A DNA stretch of 15,593 bases from JAOUEE01 sp051011595 (GTDB taxonomy: Bacteria > Actinomycetota > Acidimicrobiia > Acidimicrobiales > SHLQ01): NCBI GenBank assembly GCA_051011595.1, contig JBPCTQ010000257.1, forward strand, positions 1-15,593. The letters are read 5' to 3'. A program made the position numbers and the translations under genes. Shown here piece by piece: positions 1 to 6,142 of this stretch. Below the pieces are notes generated by a model. The model ran no database searches and was not told the origin of the DNA. It was given only the letters and a program-made list of their open reading frames with translations. Every line of letters starts with the position of its first letter. Within the stretch, counting starts at the first letter, position 1.

Positions 1-221
1 TCCCAGGTGATCTGGCCGTCGTAGTGGGTATGGGCATCGACGAAGCCGGGCGTCACGATCAACCCTTGGGCATCGATGATCTCGGTGTCGGGTCCGATCA
101 TCGACTCATCGACGACATCGACGGCGGTGATGGTCTGACCCGTGACGGCCACATCACCCACTCGTGACGCGGCCCCGGTTCCGTCGTGGATGGCCCCGCT
201 TCGAATCACCAGGTCGTACAT
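1..221 (-). CDS. N-acyl-D-amino-acid deacylase-like amidohydrolase (N-terminus only)
   Basis: Only the first 73 codons are in the window; the gene runs off the left edge. The protein opens MYDLVIRSGAIHDGTG, continues through a small beta-sandwich segment (residues about 20-55) and reaches LIVTPGFVDAHTHYDGQITW. The HTH in DAHTHYDGQ is the HxH metal-binding motif of the amidohydrolase superfamily. The opening strand, the TPGFVD-HTHYDGQ spacing and the following TWD match the D-aminoacylase / N-acyl-D-amino-acid deacylase branch, zinc hydrolases that remove acyl groups from D-amino acids; many family members have unknown substrates. The ATG at 221 is preceded by a purine-rich GAGGGGGA about 5 nt upstream, a good Shine-Dalgarno match. 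It is divergent from the ROK kinase across 96 bp. Dihydroorotase- or hydantoinase-like relatives cannot be excluded because the catalytic barrel is missing. Confidence 0.82.
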   Translation of the reverse strand, partial: MYDLVIRSGAIHDGTGAASRVGDVAVTGQTITAVDVVDESMIGPDTEIIDAQGLIVTPGFVDAHTHYDGQITW

Positions 222-264
222 CAGGTCCCCCTCGCTCGCACCTGGTGGCCAGGCTAGGCCAACA

Positions 265-288
265 GGTGGACGGGCTCGACCCGCCACC
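265..288. repeat. Stem-loop in divergent intergenic region
   Basis: GGTGG-A-CGGG (265-274) pairs with CCCG-CCACC (280-288) around the 5-nt loop CTCGA: nine GC-rich base pairs with one bulged A. It lies between the divergent amidohydrolase and ROK kinase genes, 17 nt upstream of the proposed -10 hexamer of the kinase. It could be a protein-binding site or an RNA hairpin. No T-tract follows, so a classical intrinsic terminator is not indicated. Confidence 0.45.
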
Positions 289-305
289 GGCCGGGCTCGG
301 CTCAG

Positions 306-311
306 TACCCT
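306..311 (+). promoter_or_regulatory. Proposed -10 element of ROK kinase (leaderless start)
   Basis: TACCCT fits the TANNNT -10 consensus of actinobacterial housekeeping sigma factors and ends 6 nt before the ATG at 318. That spacing would place the transcription start at or next to the A of the ATG. No Shine-Dalgarno sequence is visible upstream of this ATG. I see no convincing -35 at the usual distance. Confidence 0.5.
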
Positions 312-317
312 GACCCC

Positions 318-1259
318 ATGATCGCCGGTCTCGACGTGGGGGGCACCAAAGTCAACGCCTTGTTGATCGATCCCGCCACCGGGGTGGTGCACGCCCGTCG
401 GCGAGCATCGAGCGACGGTTCGGGATCCGAACTGGTCGACACGATCGGCTCCCTGGTGGCCCAGCTCGACGAGGCCGGCTCGGGATCCGTCGACGCCATC
501 GGCCTGGGGATCGCCGGTCTGGCCAGTCGCTCGGGGGTCGTGCGGTACTCCCCCAACCTGCCCAGGTTGGTGGAGTTCCCCATCGGTTCCTCCATCGAAT
601 CGGCCACCGGTCGGCCGGTGGTGGTCGGCAACGACGCGTCCACCGCGGCGTGGGCCGAAGCTCGGTTCGGCGCCGGCCGTGACGTGTCCGACTTCGTGTT
701 CGTGGCTCTGGGTACCGGAATCGGAGTCGGTGTGGTCGCAAACGGCGACATCGTGCTGGGCGGGAACGGGTTCGCCGGCGAGGCGGGCCACATGGTGATC
801 GACCTCGACGGACCGACTCATCACACCGGTCAACAAGGGCCCTGGGAGTATTTCGCCTCGGGTTCGGCGCTGGGACGTCTCGGTCGAGAGGCGGCCGCCG
901 ACGGCCACTTCGATGCCGGCCTCCAAGCGGCGGGGACGGTCGACGCCCTCACCGGCGTGCACGTCAGCAATGCCGTCGCCGTGGGCGATGCCCAGGCCCT
1001 GCAGATCCTCGACGAGTTCTGTCACGAGGTGGCCCGGGGGGCCGCCAACCTGGTGATGCTCCTCGACCCACGACGCATCGTGCTCGGAGGCGGCCTCACC
1101 GACATCGGAGAGCCGCTGCGGGCGGGCGTGGCCGCCGGGCTGGCCGGGACCGTACTGGGTGCCGACCACCGACCGGAGGTCGAGGTGGTGATGGCCGAGC
1201 TCGGTGCCGATGCCGGCGCCGTGGGTGCCGGCCTGCTGGCCGCTCGCCGGCTCGGCTGA
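318..1259 (+). CDS. ROK-family sugar kinase (glucokinase-like) lacking the zinc cysteines
   Basis: The 313-residue protein has the usual length for a bacterial ROK kinase, an ASKHA-fold cytoplasmic enzyme that phosphorylates a hexose (glucose, N-acetyl-hexosamine and others) with ATP. Visible motifs are the phosphate-1 loop DVGGTK (residues 6-11), the catalytic-base region GNDAS (D106), the phosphate-2 region ALGTGIGVGV, and GEAGHM with E155 and H158, the sugar/zinc-site residues. The segment that normally reads CxCGxxGCxE is GPTHHTGQQGPWE (about residues 165-177): His, Thr and Pro replace the three cysteines, so structural zinc binding is probably lost or altered, while W-E and YASG-like YFASGSALG remain. 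Substrate cannot be told from sequence. There is no DNA-binding N-terminus, so it is a kinase rather than a NagC/XylR-type repressor. The start is the only ATG close to the -10-like TACCCT. Confidence 0.9.
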   Translation: MIAGLDVGGTKVNALLIDPATGVVHARRRASSDGSGSELVDTIGSLVAQLDEAGSGSVDAIGLGIAGLASRSGVVRYSPNLPRLVEFPIGSSIESATGRPVVVGNDASTAAWAEARFGAGRDVSDFVFVALGTGIGVGVVANGDIVLGGNGFAGEAGHMVIDLDGPTHHTGQQGPWEYFASGSALGRLGREAAADGHFDAGLQAAGTVDALTGVHVSNAVAVGDAQALQILDEFCHEVARGAANLVMLLDPRRIVLGGGLTDIGEPLRAGVAAGLAGTVLGADHRPEVEVVMAELGADAGAVGAGLLAARRLG

Positions 1260-1299
1260 CCGCCTGCACCAATCTCTTCGTTACGCCCGCTCGGGGTTG

Positions 1300-1305
1300 T
1301 ACCGT
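1300..1305 (+). promoter_or_regulatory. Proposed -10 element of homocysteine S-methyltransferase-like gene
   Basis: TACCGT ends 9 nt before the ATG at 1315. It is the same hexamer type as found in front of four other plus-strand genes here that lack a Shine-Dalgarno sequence. It would let this gene be transcribed independently of the upstream kinase with a leader of about 0-3 nt. No good -35 is visible. Confidence 0.42.
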
Positions 1306-1314
1306 TGCTGTTCC

Positions 1315-2286
1315 ATGACCACGCTGCGCGACCTGGTGGCCGACCGAGGTGTCTTGTTGGTCGACGGGGCCATGGGCACCGAGCTGTTCAGTCGGGGGCT
1401 GCCATCGGGTGAGTCGCCCGAACGGTGGAACATCGACGAACCGGAACGGGTGCAATCGGTTCACCAGGCCTACGTCGAGGCCGGGTCCGACATCTTCTTG
1501 ACGAACTCCTTCGGAGGCACCCACTTCCGGTTGGCCCTCCACGACCTCCACCACCAGGTCGTCGAGATCAACACCGCGGCCGCCCGCATCGCCCGTGACG
1601 TGGCCGATGCCAGCGAACGGGTGGTGCTGGTGGCCGGTTCGATGGGCCCCACCGGCGAGCTACTGGAACCGATGGGAACCATGACCCCCGAGACGTGTGC
1701 GTCGGCGTTCGCCGAACAGGCCGAGGGTCTGGCCGCGGGCGGTGCCGATCTGTTGTGGATCGAAACCATGAGCTCGTCCGACGAGCTGGCCGCCGCGGTG
1801 ACCGGTACCCGCCGATCCACTGACCTTCCGATCATCGCCACCATGAGCTTCGACACCGCAGGGCGAACGATGATGGGCGTCACGGGCCGGCAGGCGGCAG
1901 TTCTGGCCGTCGAGCTCGGCATCGAGGGCATCGGGGCCAACTGTGGCAACAACCTGGCCGACACCGAGGCGGCAGTCACCGAGATGTTGTCCGCCGCGCC
2001 CGATCTCGTCGTGGTCAGCAAAGGCAACGCCGGCATTCCCGAGTGGCGGGGCGCCGACCTGTACTACAGCGGTAGTCCGGCGTTGATGGCCGCGTATGCC
2101 GATCGGGCCCGACAGCTCGGCGTAGCGCTCATCGGTGCGTGTTGTGGGAGCACACCCGACCACATCGCCCACATGCGGCGAGTGCTCGACGGTGTCGAAC
2201 CGGTACCCGACATCTCCATCGAAGCGGCGCCGGAACGCACGGCCGGCACCCGGCGGCGCTCCGGCCGTAGCCGCCGCAGCGCCTGA
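1315..2286 (+). CDS. Homocysteine S-methyltransferase-family protein (zinc methyltransferase)
   Basis: This 323-residue protein belongs to the homocysteine-binding (pfam02574-type) TIM-barrel family, which transfers a methyl group from a donor such as S-methylmethionine, betaine or a methyl-corrinoid to a zinc-bound thiol. Signatures are VDGAMGTEL near residue 20, LTNSFGGT around 62-68, GSMGPTGE, and the zinc-ligand cysteines in GANCG (C210) and GACCGS (C276, C277). All three expected thiolates are present, so the zinc site looks intact. After the barrel (about residue 305) comes a short basic tail rich in Arg and Ser (TRRRSGRSRRSA), which is unlike the core and coincides with a hairpin in the DNA. 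ATG 1315 is chosen because the barrel begins directly after it and a -10-like TACCGT lies just upstream; an in-frame upstream extension overlaps the kinase end and adds no family-like residues. Methyl donor and acceptor are unknown. Confidence 0.88.
   Translation: MTTLRDLVADRGVLLVDGAMGTELFSRGLPSGESPERWNIDEPERVQSVHQAYVEAGSDIFLTNSFGGTHFRLALHDLHHQVVEINTAAARIARDVADASERVVLVAGSMGPTGELLEPMGTMTPETCASAFAEQAEGLAAGGADLLWIETMSSSDELAAAVTGTRRSTDLPIIATMSFDTAGRTMMGVTGRQAAVLAVELGIEGIGANCGNNLADTEAAVTEMLSAAPDLVVVSKGNAGIPEWRGADLYYSGSPALMAAYADRARQLGVALIGACCGSTPDHIAHMRRVLDGVEPVPDISIEAAPERTAGTRRRSGRSRRSA
2251..2276 (+). terminator. Possible terminator hairpin inside the 3' end of the methyltransferase gene
   Basis: CGGCGGC (2251-2257) is a perfect inverted repeat of GCCGCCG (2270-2276) with a 12-nt loop, ending 10 nt before the end of the coding sequence. 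It lies in the codons for the Arg/Ser tail. The next gene converges with only 10 bp between stop codons, so a transcript-end structure here would be useful. There is no T-tract, so the call is tentative. Confidence 0.35.
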
Positions 2287-2296
2287 TCTCCACTGC

Positions 2297-3667
2297 TCAG
2301 GCCGGCAAGGGCGAGACGATGGCGTTGACCAGGCCGTCGATGGCTTCGCGGGCCACCCGAGCGTCGTCGGTTCCCCCGTTGATGACGACCGAGAACACCA
2401 CCTCTCTTCCGTCAGCCGTCGTGGTGTACCCCGACAATGACCGGCCACCGAAGATCGAACCGGTCTTGGCCCATACGATGCCCTCGGCCGGTGACCCGAC
2501 AAATCGCTCCTTCAGCGTGCCAGTACGCCCCGCCACGGCGAGCCCGTCACGAAAAGCGTTGGCCCAGGTCTGATCGAGGGCCACCTGGAGCATCCGCCGC
2601 CACTCACGGGCTGACCGGAGGCTGGCCCGCCCCAACCCGGAACCGTCGCCGCTCTCGCCCTGCAGGTCGAGACACCACTCGTCGAGCCGTTCGTCGACCA
2701 CCGCAACACCACCGGTGGTCGAACCGCCGCCGATCTCGCGCAGCAGGGCCTCGGCCACCTCGTTGTCGCTGTTGGTCATCATCACTTCGACCAGTTCGGC
2801 CACGGGCGCCGACGCCACGCGGGCGACCTCGTCATCGACCTCCCGGGTCTCGACGACCACCGGGCCGTTGATGTCGACGCCGACGCCGGCGAGCAGGTAG
2901 GCGAACAGCTCACCGTTGGCCATGTCCGGGTCGGCCACGAAGGTGGTGTCGGTGCGATAGCGATTGTCGTCCACCATCAAGGCCGACATGGGTCCGACGT
3001 AGGCGGGCATCTGGTAGTCGAGCCAGCCGGGAGCGGTCCGGGTGGGCTCGAAGTGACTGGCGTCGATGACTATGGAGTCGACGGCGTCGACCCCTGTCTC
3101 GGCCACTTGCTGGGCCAGGGCGGCCAAGGAGTGGGGGCCCACGCGTCGCAGCGTCGGATCGCCGCCGGCCACCACAACGAGGTCGGACCCGCTGCGGTGC
3201 ACCGTGGTGACGAAACGATGGTCGGCCGGCAGTTCGAGGGCGGCGCCGAATGCCGTGAATATCTTCTGGTTCGAGGCAGGCAGCAGTTGAAGGTCGGCGT
3301 CGTCGGCCAGCACTTCCCCGTAGCCGTCGATCCACACCGACACCGAACGCTCCACGTCTCGCCACAACGGGCTGGCCAAGACGAAGTCGAAGCGGTCGAG
3401 CAGCACCGGAGGCGCCGCTTCGTCACCCACGTCGAGCGCCGATGTTCGTCCGACGCACGTAGTGCTCGGTACCGGCTCCCCGATGTCGGCGGGATCCGTT
3501 GGAGGCGCCGCGGTGGTAGCGGTGGAGTCGATGTCGGTCGGCGCGGGGACCGTGCCGGTGGTCGATGTTGCCGGCGAGACCACGGCGCGCGCCGCTGGAG
3601 CGTCTTCGGGACCGCACGCCACCAGCAACATGATGGCCACGAGGGCGGCGGCGAGGGTTCTACGCAC
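2297..3667 (-). CDS. dacB: D-alanyl-D-alanine carboxypeptidase/endopeptidase, S13 (PBP4) family, predicted lipoprotein
   Basis: The 456-residue protein carries the three serine-penicillin-binding motifs in family order: SxxK as SNQK (S132, K135), SxN as SDN (S300-N302) and KTG (K401-G403, in WAKTGSIFGGRSLSGY). The long gap between SxxK and SxN is typical of the S13/PBP4 family, which trims or cleaves peptide cross-links in peptidoglycan outside the membrane. The N-terminus reads VRRTLAAALVAIMLLVAC: a short positive head, a hydrophobic core and a lipobox LVAC with Cys18, so it is predicted to be secreted and lipid-anchored. A low-complexity Ala/Thr/Pro linker follows (about residues 20-60). 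GTG 3667 is chosen because it gives the clean signal peptide and has AAGG about 10 nt upstream; an ATG at 3736 would add residues unlike a signal peptide. It lies 49 bp downstream of the TauE-like gene on the same strand and may be cotranscribed. Confidence 0.88.
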   Translation of the reverse strand: MRRTLAAALVAIMLLVACGPEDAPAARAVVSPATSTTGTVPAPTDIDSTATTAAPPTDPADIGEPVPSTTCVGRTSALDVGDEAAPPVLLDRFDFVLASPLWRDVERSVSVWIDGYGEVLADDADLQLLPASNQKIFTAFGAALELPADHRFVTTVHRSGSDLVVVAGGDPTLRRVGPHSLAALAQQVAETGVDAVDSIVIDASHFEPTRTAPGWLDYQMPAYVGPMSALMVDDNRYRTDTTFVADPDMANGELFAYLLAGVGVDINGPVVVETREVDDEVARVASAPVAELVEVMMTNSDNEVAEALLREIGGGSTTGGVAVVDERLDEWCLDLQGESGDGSGLGRASLRSAREWRRMLQVALDQTWANAFRDGLAVAGRTGTLKERFVGSPAEGIVWAKTGSIFGGRSLSGYTTTADGREVVFSVVINGGTDDARVAREAIDGLVNAIVSPLPA

Positions 3668-3716
3668 AGCGACACACCTTGCCACTACCCATGTCGACTG
3701 TGGTGGCAGCTCCGCA

Positions 3717-4859
3717 CTATCCGATCGGCACCACACCGAATACCTGGTGTCGGCGCTTTCGCAGCCCCAGCAGAACGACCGGCCCCACCACGAGCCCTCC
3801 GACGAAGAACATGATCAGGGCCGGGTCGGTACGAAGCTCCGGCACCAGCAAGAAGGTGGTGAACACCTCGGTGGCGGCCAGGACGGCGACAAATCCGATC
3901 AACGTCGACTCTTTCACCCGGGAGGCGACCCACGCACCGAGTGGCGCACCCCACACCACCACCGGCACTGCAGCCAGCCACAACCCGAGCAGATCGGACT
4001 CGCCGGCGTCGAAATCGACCACCTGACCGCCGACCTGCACCACTCGCCCGTCGGCCACCTCGATGTCGAGCTGGCCGTCGAACCCGCCGAACAGCACCAG
4101 CCCGATGATGGAAACGGCCGCCATGACGACGATGGCCGTGGACAGTGCCGTCTTGGCGTCGACATCGGCCAATACCACCAGGAACAGGAAGACCACGATG
4201 TTGGCGCCGGTACCCGTGAGCGACGACAACAGCCCGCCGGCCAGAGCGACGCCGACGAGGAACAGCGCGTGCCGTCGGGTCCACGGGCTGGGACGAGAGG
4301 ACACGAGACCGATCTGACGGCCCATGTGGAGCATCATCAACGAGGTGGTGGCGAGGACCACGCTGAAGGTGGCCTTGATCCACGGTGCGCCGATCGACGC
4401 GGGCCAGAAGGCCACGTCCGGGTCTCCCCAGATCGCCACACCGGCGAGAAACCCGGCGATGGCCGCTCCAGTGGCCACGGCGATGGCTCGCCGGTGCACC
4501 GGACGGCCGAGCAACACGATGGTGACAGCGGCCATGGTCATACCCACCGCCTGGATGAACAGACCGAACGAACGGGCGACGGCAGCCGGCACGTGAAGTC
4601 CCTTGGTCAGTACCGGAAAGGCCACCGCGCCGCCTCCCTCCGGTGACGAACCGGCCAGAAAGCTGCCGAACAACATGGTGACCCCGGCGGCCCAGTGATC
4701 GACGACCCGAGCCACCTGGCCGGCACCCACCACCCACACGAGCCAGATGATGCTGGCGGCCAGCGGCAACATCCACGTCAGCCGCCGAGCGGCCGGCCCG
4801 GGACCCGAGGTGGTGGCCTCGATGCCGCTGGTCACGACATCGTCCCCCGATCGGTCCAT
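3717..4859 (-). CDS. TauE/SafE (TSUP) family membrane transporter
   Basis: The 380-residue protein is strongly hydrophobic after a polar 27-residue N-terminus. I count about nine or ten candidate membrane segments (near residues 28-46, 57-72, 97-118, 125-145, 162-178, 198-230 as one or two helices, 240-258, 290-313, 321-338 and 346-366). The two family hallmarks appear once in each half: GSFLAGSSPEGGGAVAFP (about 65-82) and AGGLLSSLTGTGANIVVF (about 207-224), each a Gly-rich re-entrant loop. TSUP proteins export or import anionic sulfur or carbon compounds such as sulfite, taurine-derived acids and sulfoacetate; the substrate here is unknown. A polar loop of about 30 residues (about 259-289) before the eighth helix makes it longer than the usual 250-300 residues. 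ATG 4859 is chosen as the first Met before the core. The promoter-like CATAAT just upstream overlaps the stop codon of the preceding gene. Confidence 0.85.
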   Translation of the reverse strand: MDRSGDDVVTSGIEATTSGPGPAARRLTWMLPLAASIIWLVWVVGAGQVARVVDHWAAGVTMLFGSFLAGSSPEGGGAVAFPVLTKGLHVPAAVARSFGLFIQAVGMTMAAVTIVLLGRPVHRRAIAVATGAAIAGFLAGVAIWGDPDVAFWPASIGAPWIKATFSVVLATTSLMMLHMGRQIGLVSSRPSPWTRRHALFLVGVALAGGLLSSLTGTGANIVVFLFLVVLADVDAKTALSTAIVVMAAVSIIGLVLFGGFDGQLDIEVADGRVVQVGGQVVDFDAGESDLLGLWLAAVPVVVWGAPLGAWVASRVKESTLIGFVAVLAATEVFTTFLLVPELRTDPALIMFFVGGLVVGPVVLLGLRKRRHQVFGVVPIG

Positions 4860-4886
4860 ACCCGCGCCAACCCGCCCCTCGGACCG

Positions 4887-4892
4887 ATTATG
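4887..4892 (-). promoter_or_regulatory. Possible -10 element of the TauE-like gene
   Basis: On the minus strand CATAAT, five of six matches to TATAAT, lies 27 nt upstream of the ATG at 4859. Its TAA is the stop codon of the upstream YjeF-N gene, so the promoter would be embedded in the end of that gene. It is conspicuous because AT-rich hexamers are rare here. A GAGGGG lies about 15 nt before the ATG, too far for a standard Shine-Dalgarno. Confidence 0.35.
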
Positions 4893-5613
4893 CCGTCGGC
4901 CCCTCCGCGGGTGAGGACAGGACCCGGAGCACACGACCGGCACCGAAGGGTGGAGCCGGTCCGCCGGCCACCGAACGAACCACGGCCGGGGGGACTGAGA
5001 TGTCGGCCACGAACAGCTCGCCCACACCCGCGGCCCGCAAGCCCCGTTTGGGGGCGCACAAGGTCATGGTGGCGTCGGCCGAGACGGCATCGTCGTCACG
5101 TTGACCGGTGGTGGCATCGATCCCGGACGGGATGTCGAGGCTCACCACCGTGGCATCCGTCGACGCCAACATCCGGCCCATGCCGGCAACCCGGGTCCGA
5201 AGCGGACCCTGCAAGCTGTAGCCCACCATGGCATCGACGATCAGATCGACTCGTTGGTCGGCAGTGTCGGCGACAACGAGCCCCATGGCCCTGACGATGG
5301 CCAGTTGATGGGTGGTGACGGGGCTCAACTGCGAACCGGTCACGTGAACCGTGACGTCGACGCCGGCATTGGCCAGGTGCCGGGCCGCAACCAGTCCGCC
5401 GCCACCGTTGCCACCGGAGCCGGCCAGCACGAGCACGGTGCCGGGCGCGGATTGGTCGCGGACCAGATCGGCCAGCGAGCGACCGGCGTTCTCCATCATC
5501 TGCTCGAGCCGGATATCGAGATCGTCGACCATGATCCGGTCGATCTCTCTCATGGCATCGGCATCTATCCACGCCATGGCGTCGGCCGGAACCGAAGGAA
5601 TGGGGCCGACCAT
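4888..5613 (-). CDS. YjeF N-terminal domain protein (NAD(P)H-hydrate epimerase-like), divergent subgroup
   Basis: The 241-residue protein covers a stand-alone YjeF-N Rossmann-like domain. Family features in order are DADAMREIDR (18-27), LEQMMENAGRSLA (37-49), the Gly-rich loop LAGSGGNGGGGL (63-74), LIVDAMVGY (124-132), SLDIPSGID (158-166) and TLCAPKRGL (184-192). YjeF-N proteins epimerise damaged R-NAD(P)HX so that the dehydratase can repair it. No YjeF-C dehydratase domain is fused or adjacent. The canonical loop GxGNNGGDG reads GSGGNGGGG, replacing one Asn and the Asp, so potassium or nucleotide binding may differ and the epimerase role is uncertain. ATG 5613 is preferred because GGAG lies 8 nt upstream; a GTG at 5634 (4 bp after the previous stop) would add seven residues. 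The tight spacing indicates cotranscription with the SRPBCC gene. Confidence 0.82.
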   Translation of the reverse strand: MVGPIPSVPADAMAWIDADAMREIDRIMVDDLDIRLEQMMENAGRSLADLVRDQSAPGTVLVLAGSGGNGGGGLVAARHLANAGVDVTVHVTGSQLSPVTTHQLAIVRAMGLVVADTADQRVDLIVDAMVGYSLQGPLRTRVAGMGRMLASTDATVVSLDIPSGIDATTGQRDDDAVSADATMTLCAPKRGLRAAGVGELFVADISVPPAVVRSVAGGPAPPFGAGRVLRVLSSPAEGPTA

Positions 5614-5638
5614 CAGCTCGGCTCCGTGAGCCACACGG

Positions 5639-6103
5639 TCAGGCGTCTCGCGATTCGAGCACAGCCTTGAGCGCCGCCAGGTCGCGACGATTCGCTCGCC
5701 GCATTGCCCGTACCATCACCGGACCGACCAGACGAGAGAACCCCGAGGGGGTACCCCGGTTGCGGAGGGTCATTCGGGTGCGATCGTCGCCGAGCGGTTC
5801 CCAGGTGTAGGTGGTCTCCATCGGGAAGGGCCCCTCGGCGGTGCGCATCACCAGTCGCTGACCAGGCTCGAACTCGACCACCTCGTACGTGTACGCCATA
5901 CGACGACCCAGGAAGTGGGCCACGAAGGCGGCTCGGCTCCCCAGTGCCAGCGGCGGTTCGGTTTCCCACTCGACCGACTCGATGTTGTCGTACCACTCCG
6001 GCGCGACTCCGGGATCGGCGGCGTAGGCCGACACCGCGGCAACCGGGCGATCGATGGTCGTTTCGGTCAGCACATCCACCTGCACCGCCCCACTCTGGCA
6101 CAT
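5639..6103 (-). CDS. SRPBCC-family (START-like) polyketide-cyclase/AHSA1-type protein
   Basis: The protein of about 154 residues has the SRPBCC helix-grip pattern: an opening strand VDVLTETTIDRP, a helix VAAVSAYAADP, then VAPEWYDNIESVEW, a run of strands (GSRAAFVAHFLG, MAYTYEVVEFEPGQRLVMRT, METTYTWEPLGDDRTRMTLRN) and a long C-terminal helix (SRLVGPVMVRAMRRANRRDLAALKAVLES). SRPBCC proteins bind hydrophobic ligands in a deep pocket; the ligand is unknown and no catalytic residues can be assigned. It is divergent from the DUF899 gene with a shared palindromic operator, and first in a minus-strand run with the YjeF-N gene 25 bp downstream. The start is uncertain: ATG 6103 sits 11 nt after a -10-like TACGAT, while GTG 6085 (preceded by GTGGGGCG) gives the N-terminus I would expect for relatives. 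Confidence 0.85.
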   Translation of the reverse strand: MCQSGAVQVDVLTETTIDRPVAAVSAYAADPGVAPEWYDNIESVEWETEPPLALGSRAAFVAHFLGRRMAYTYEVVEFEPGQRLVMRTAEGPFPMETTYTWEPLGDDRTRMTLRNRGTPSGFSRLVGPVMVRAMRRANRRDLAALKAVLESRDA

Positions 6104-6114
6104 GTCGTTGCCCA

Positions 6115-6120
6115 ATCGTA
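6115..6120 (-). promoter_or_regulatory. -10 element of the SRPBCC gene
   Basis: On the minus strand TACGAT lies 11 nt upstream of ATG 6103 and overlaps the left half of the palindrome, mirroring the TACGCT used in the other direction. A -35 at the matching distance is poor (TGGCGA). Confidence 0.45.
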
Positions 6121-6134
6121 AGTCTTGACTTACG
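6117..6134. promoter_or_regulatory. Perfect 18-bp palindromic operator between divergent genes
   Basis: CGTAAGTC-TT-GACTTACG has perfect 8-bp arms around a 2-nt centre. Both outer halves contribute to -10 hexamers, TACGCT rightward and TACGAT leftward, so one bound dimer could block both promoters. Size and symmetry fit a dimeric winged-helix repressor such as ArsR/SmtB or MarR. DUF899 and SRPBCC genes are often found near ArsR-type regulators, but no regulator gene is in this window. Confidence 0.7.
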
Positions 6135-6142
6135 CTCTCGCC

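Larger units (their letters stand above)
6108..6136 (+). promoter_or_regulatory. Promoter of the DUF899 gene (-35 TTGCCC, -10 TACGCT)
   Basis: TTGCCC (6108-6113) and TACGCT (6131-6136) are separated by 17 nt, the optimal sigma-70-class spacing, and the -10 ends 6 nt before the ATG at 6143. No Shine-Dalgarno precedes that ATG, so the mRNA is probably leaderless. An 18-bp palindrome fills the spacer and overlaps the -10, the classic position for repression. Confidence 0.6.

Noticed and set aside
3462..4646. 394-codon plus-strand open frame rich in His, Arg, Glu and Gly
   Set aside because: Antisense shadow of the lipoprotein carboxypeptidase and the TauE-like transporter, both of which have family motifs in order.
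6125..6130. TTGACT as a -35 element
   Set aside because: It is part of the palindrome centre and directly abuts the -10, with no -10-like hexamer at 16-18 nt downstream; TTGCCC at 6108 has correct spacing.
6125..6142. TTG as an upstream start for the DUF899 gene
   Set aside because: It lies inside the operator and upstream of the -10; the ATG at 6143 is at leaderless distance and begins the family-like sequence.
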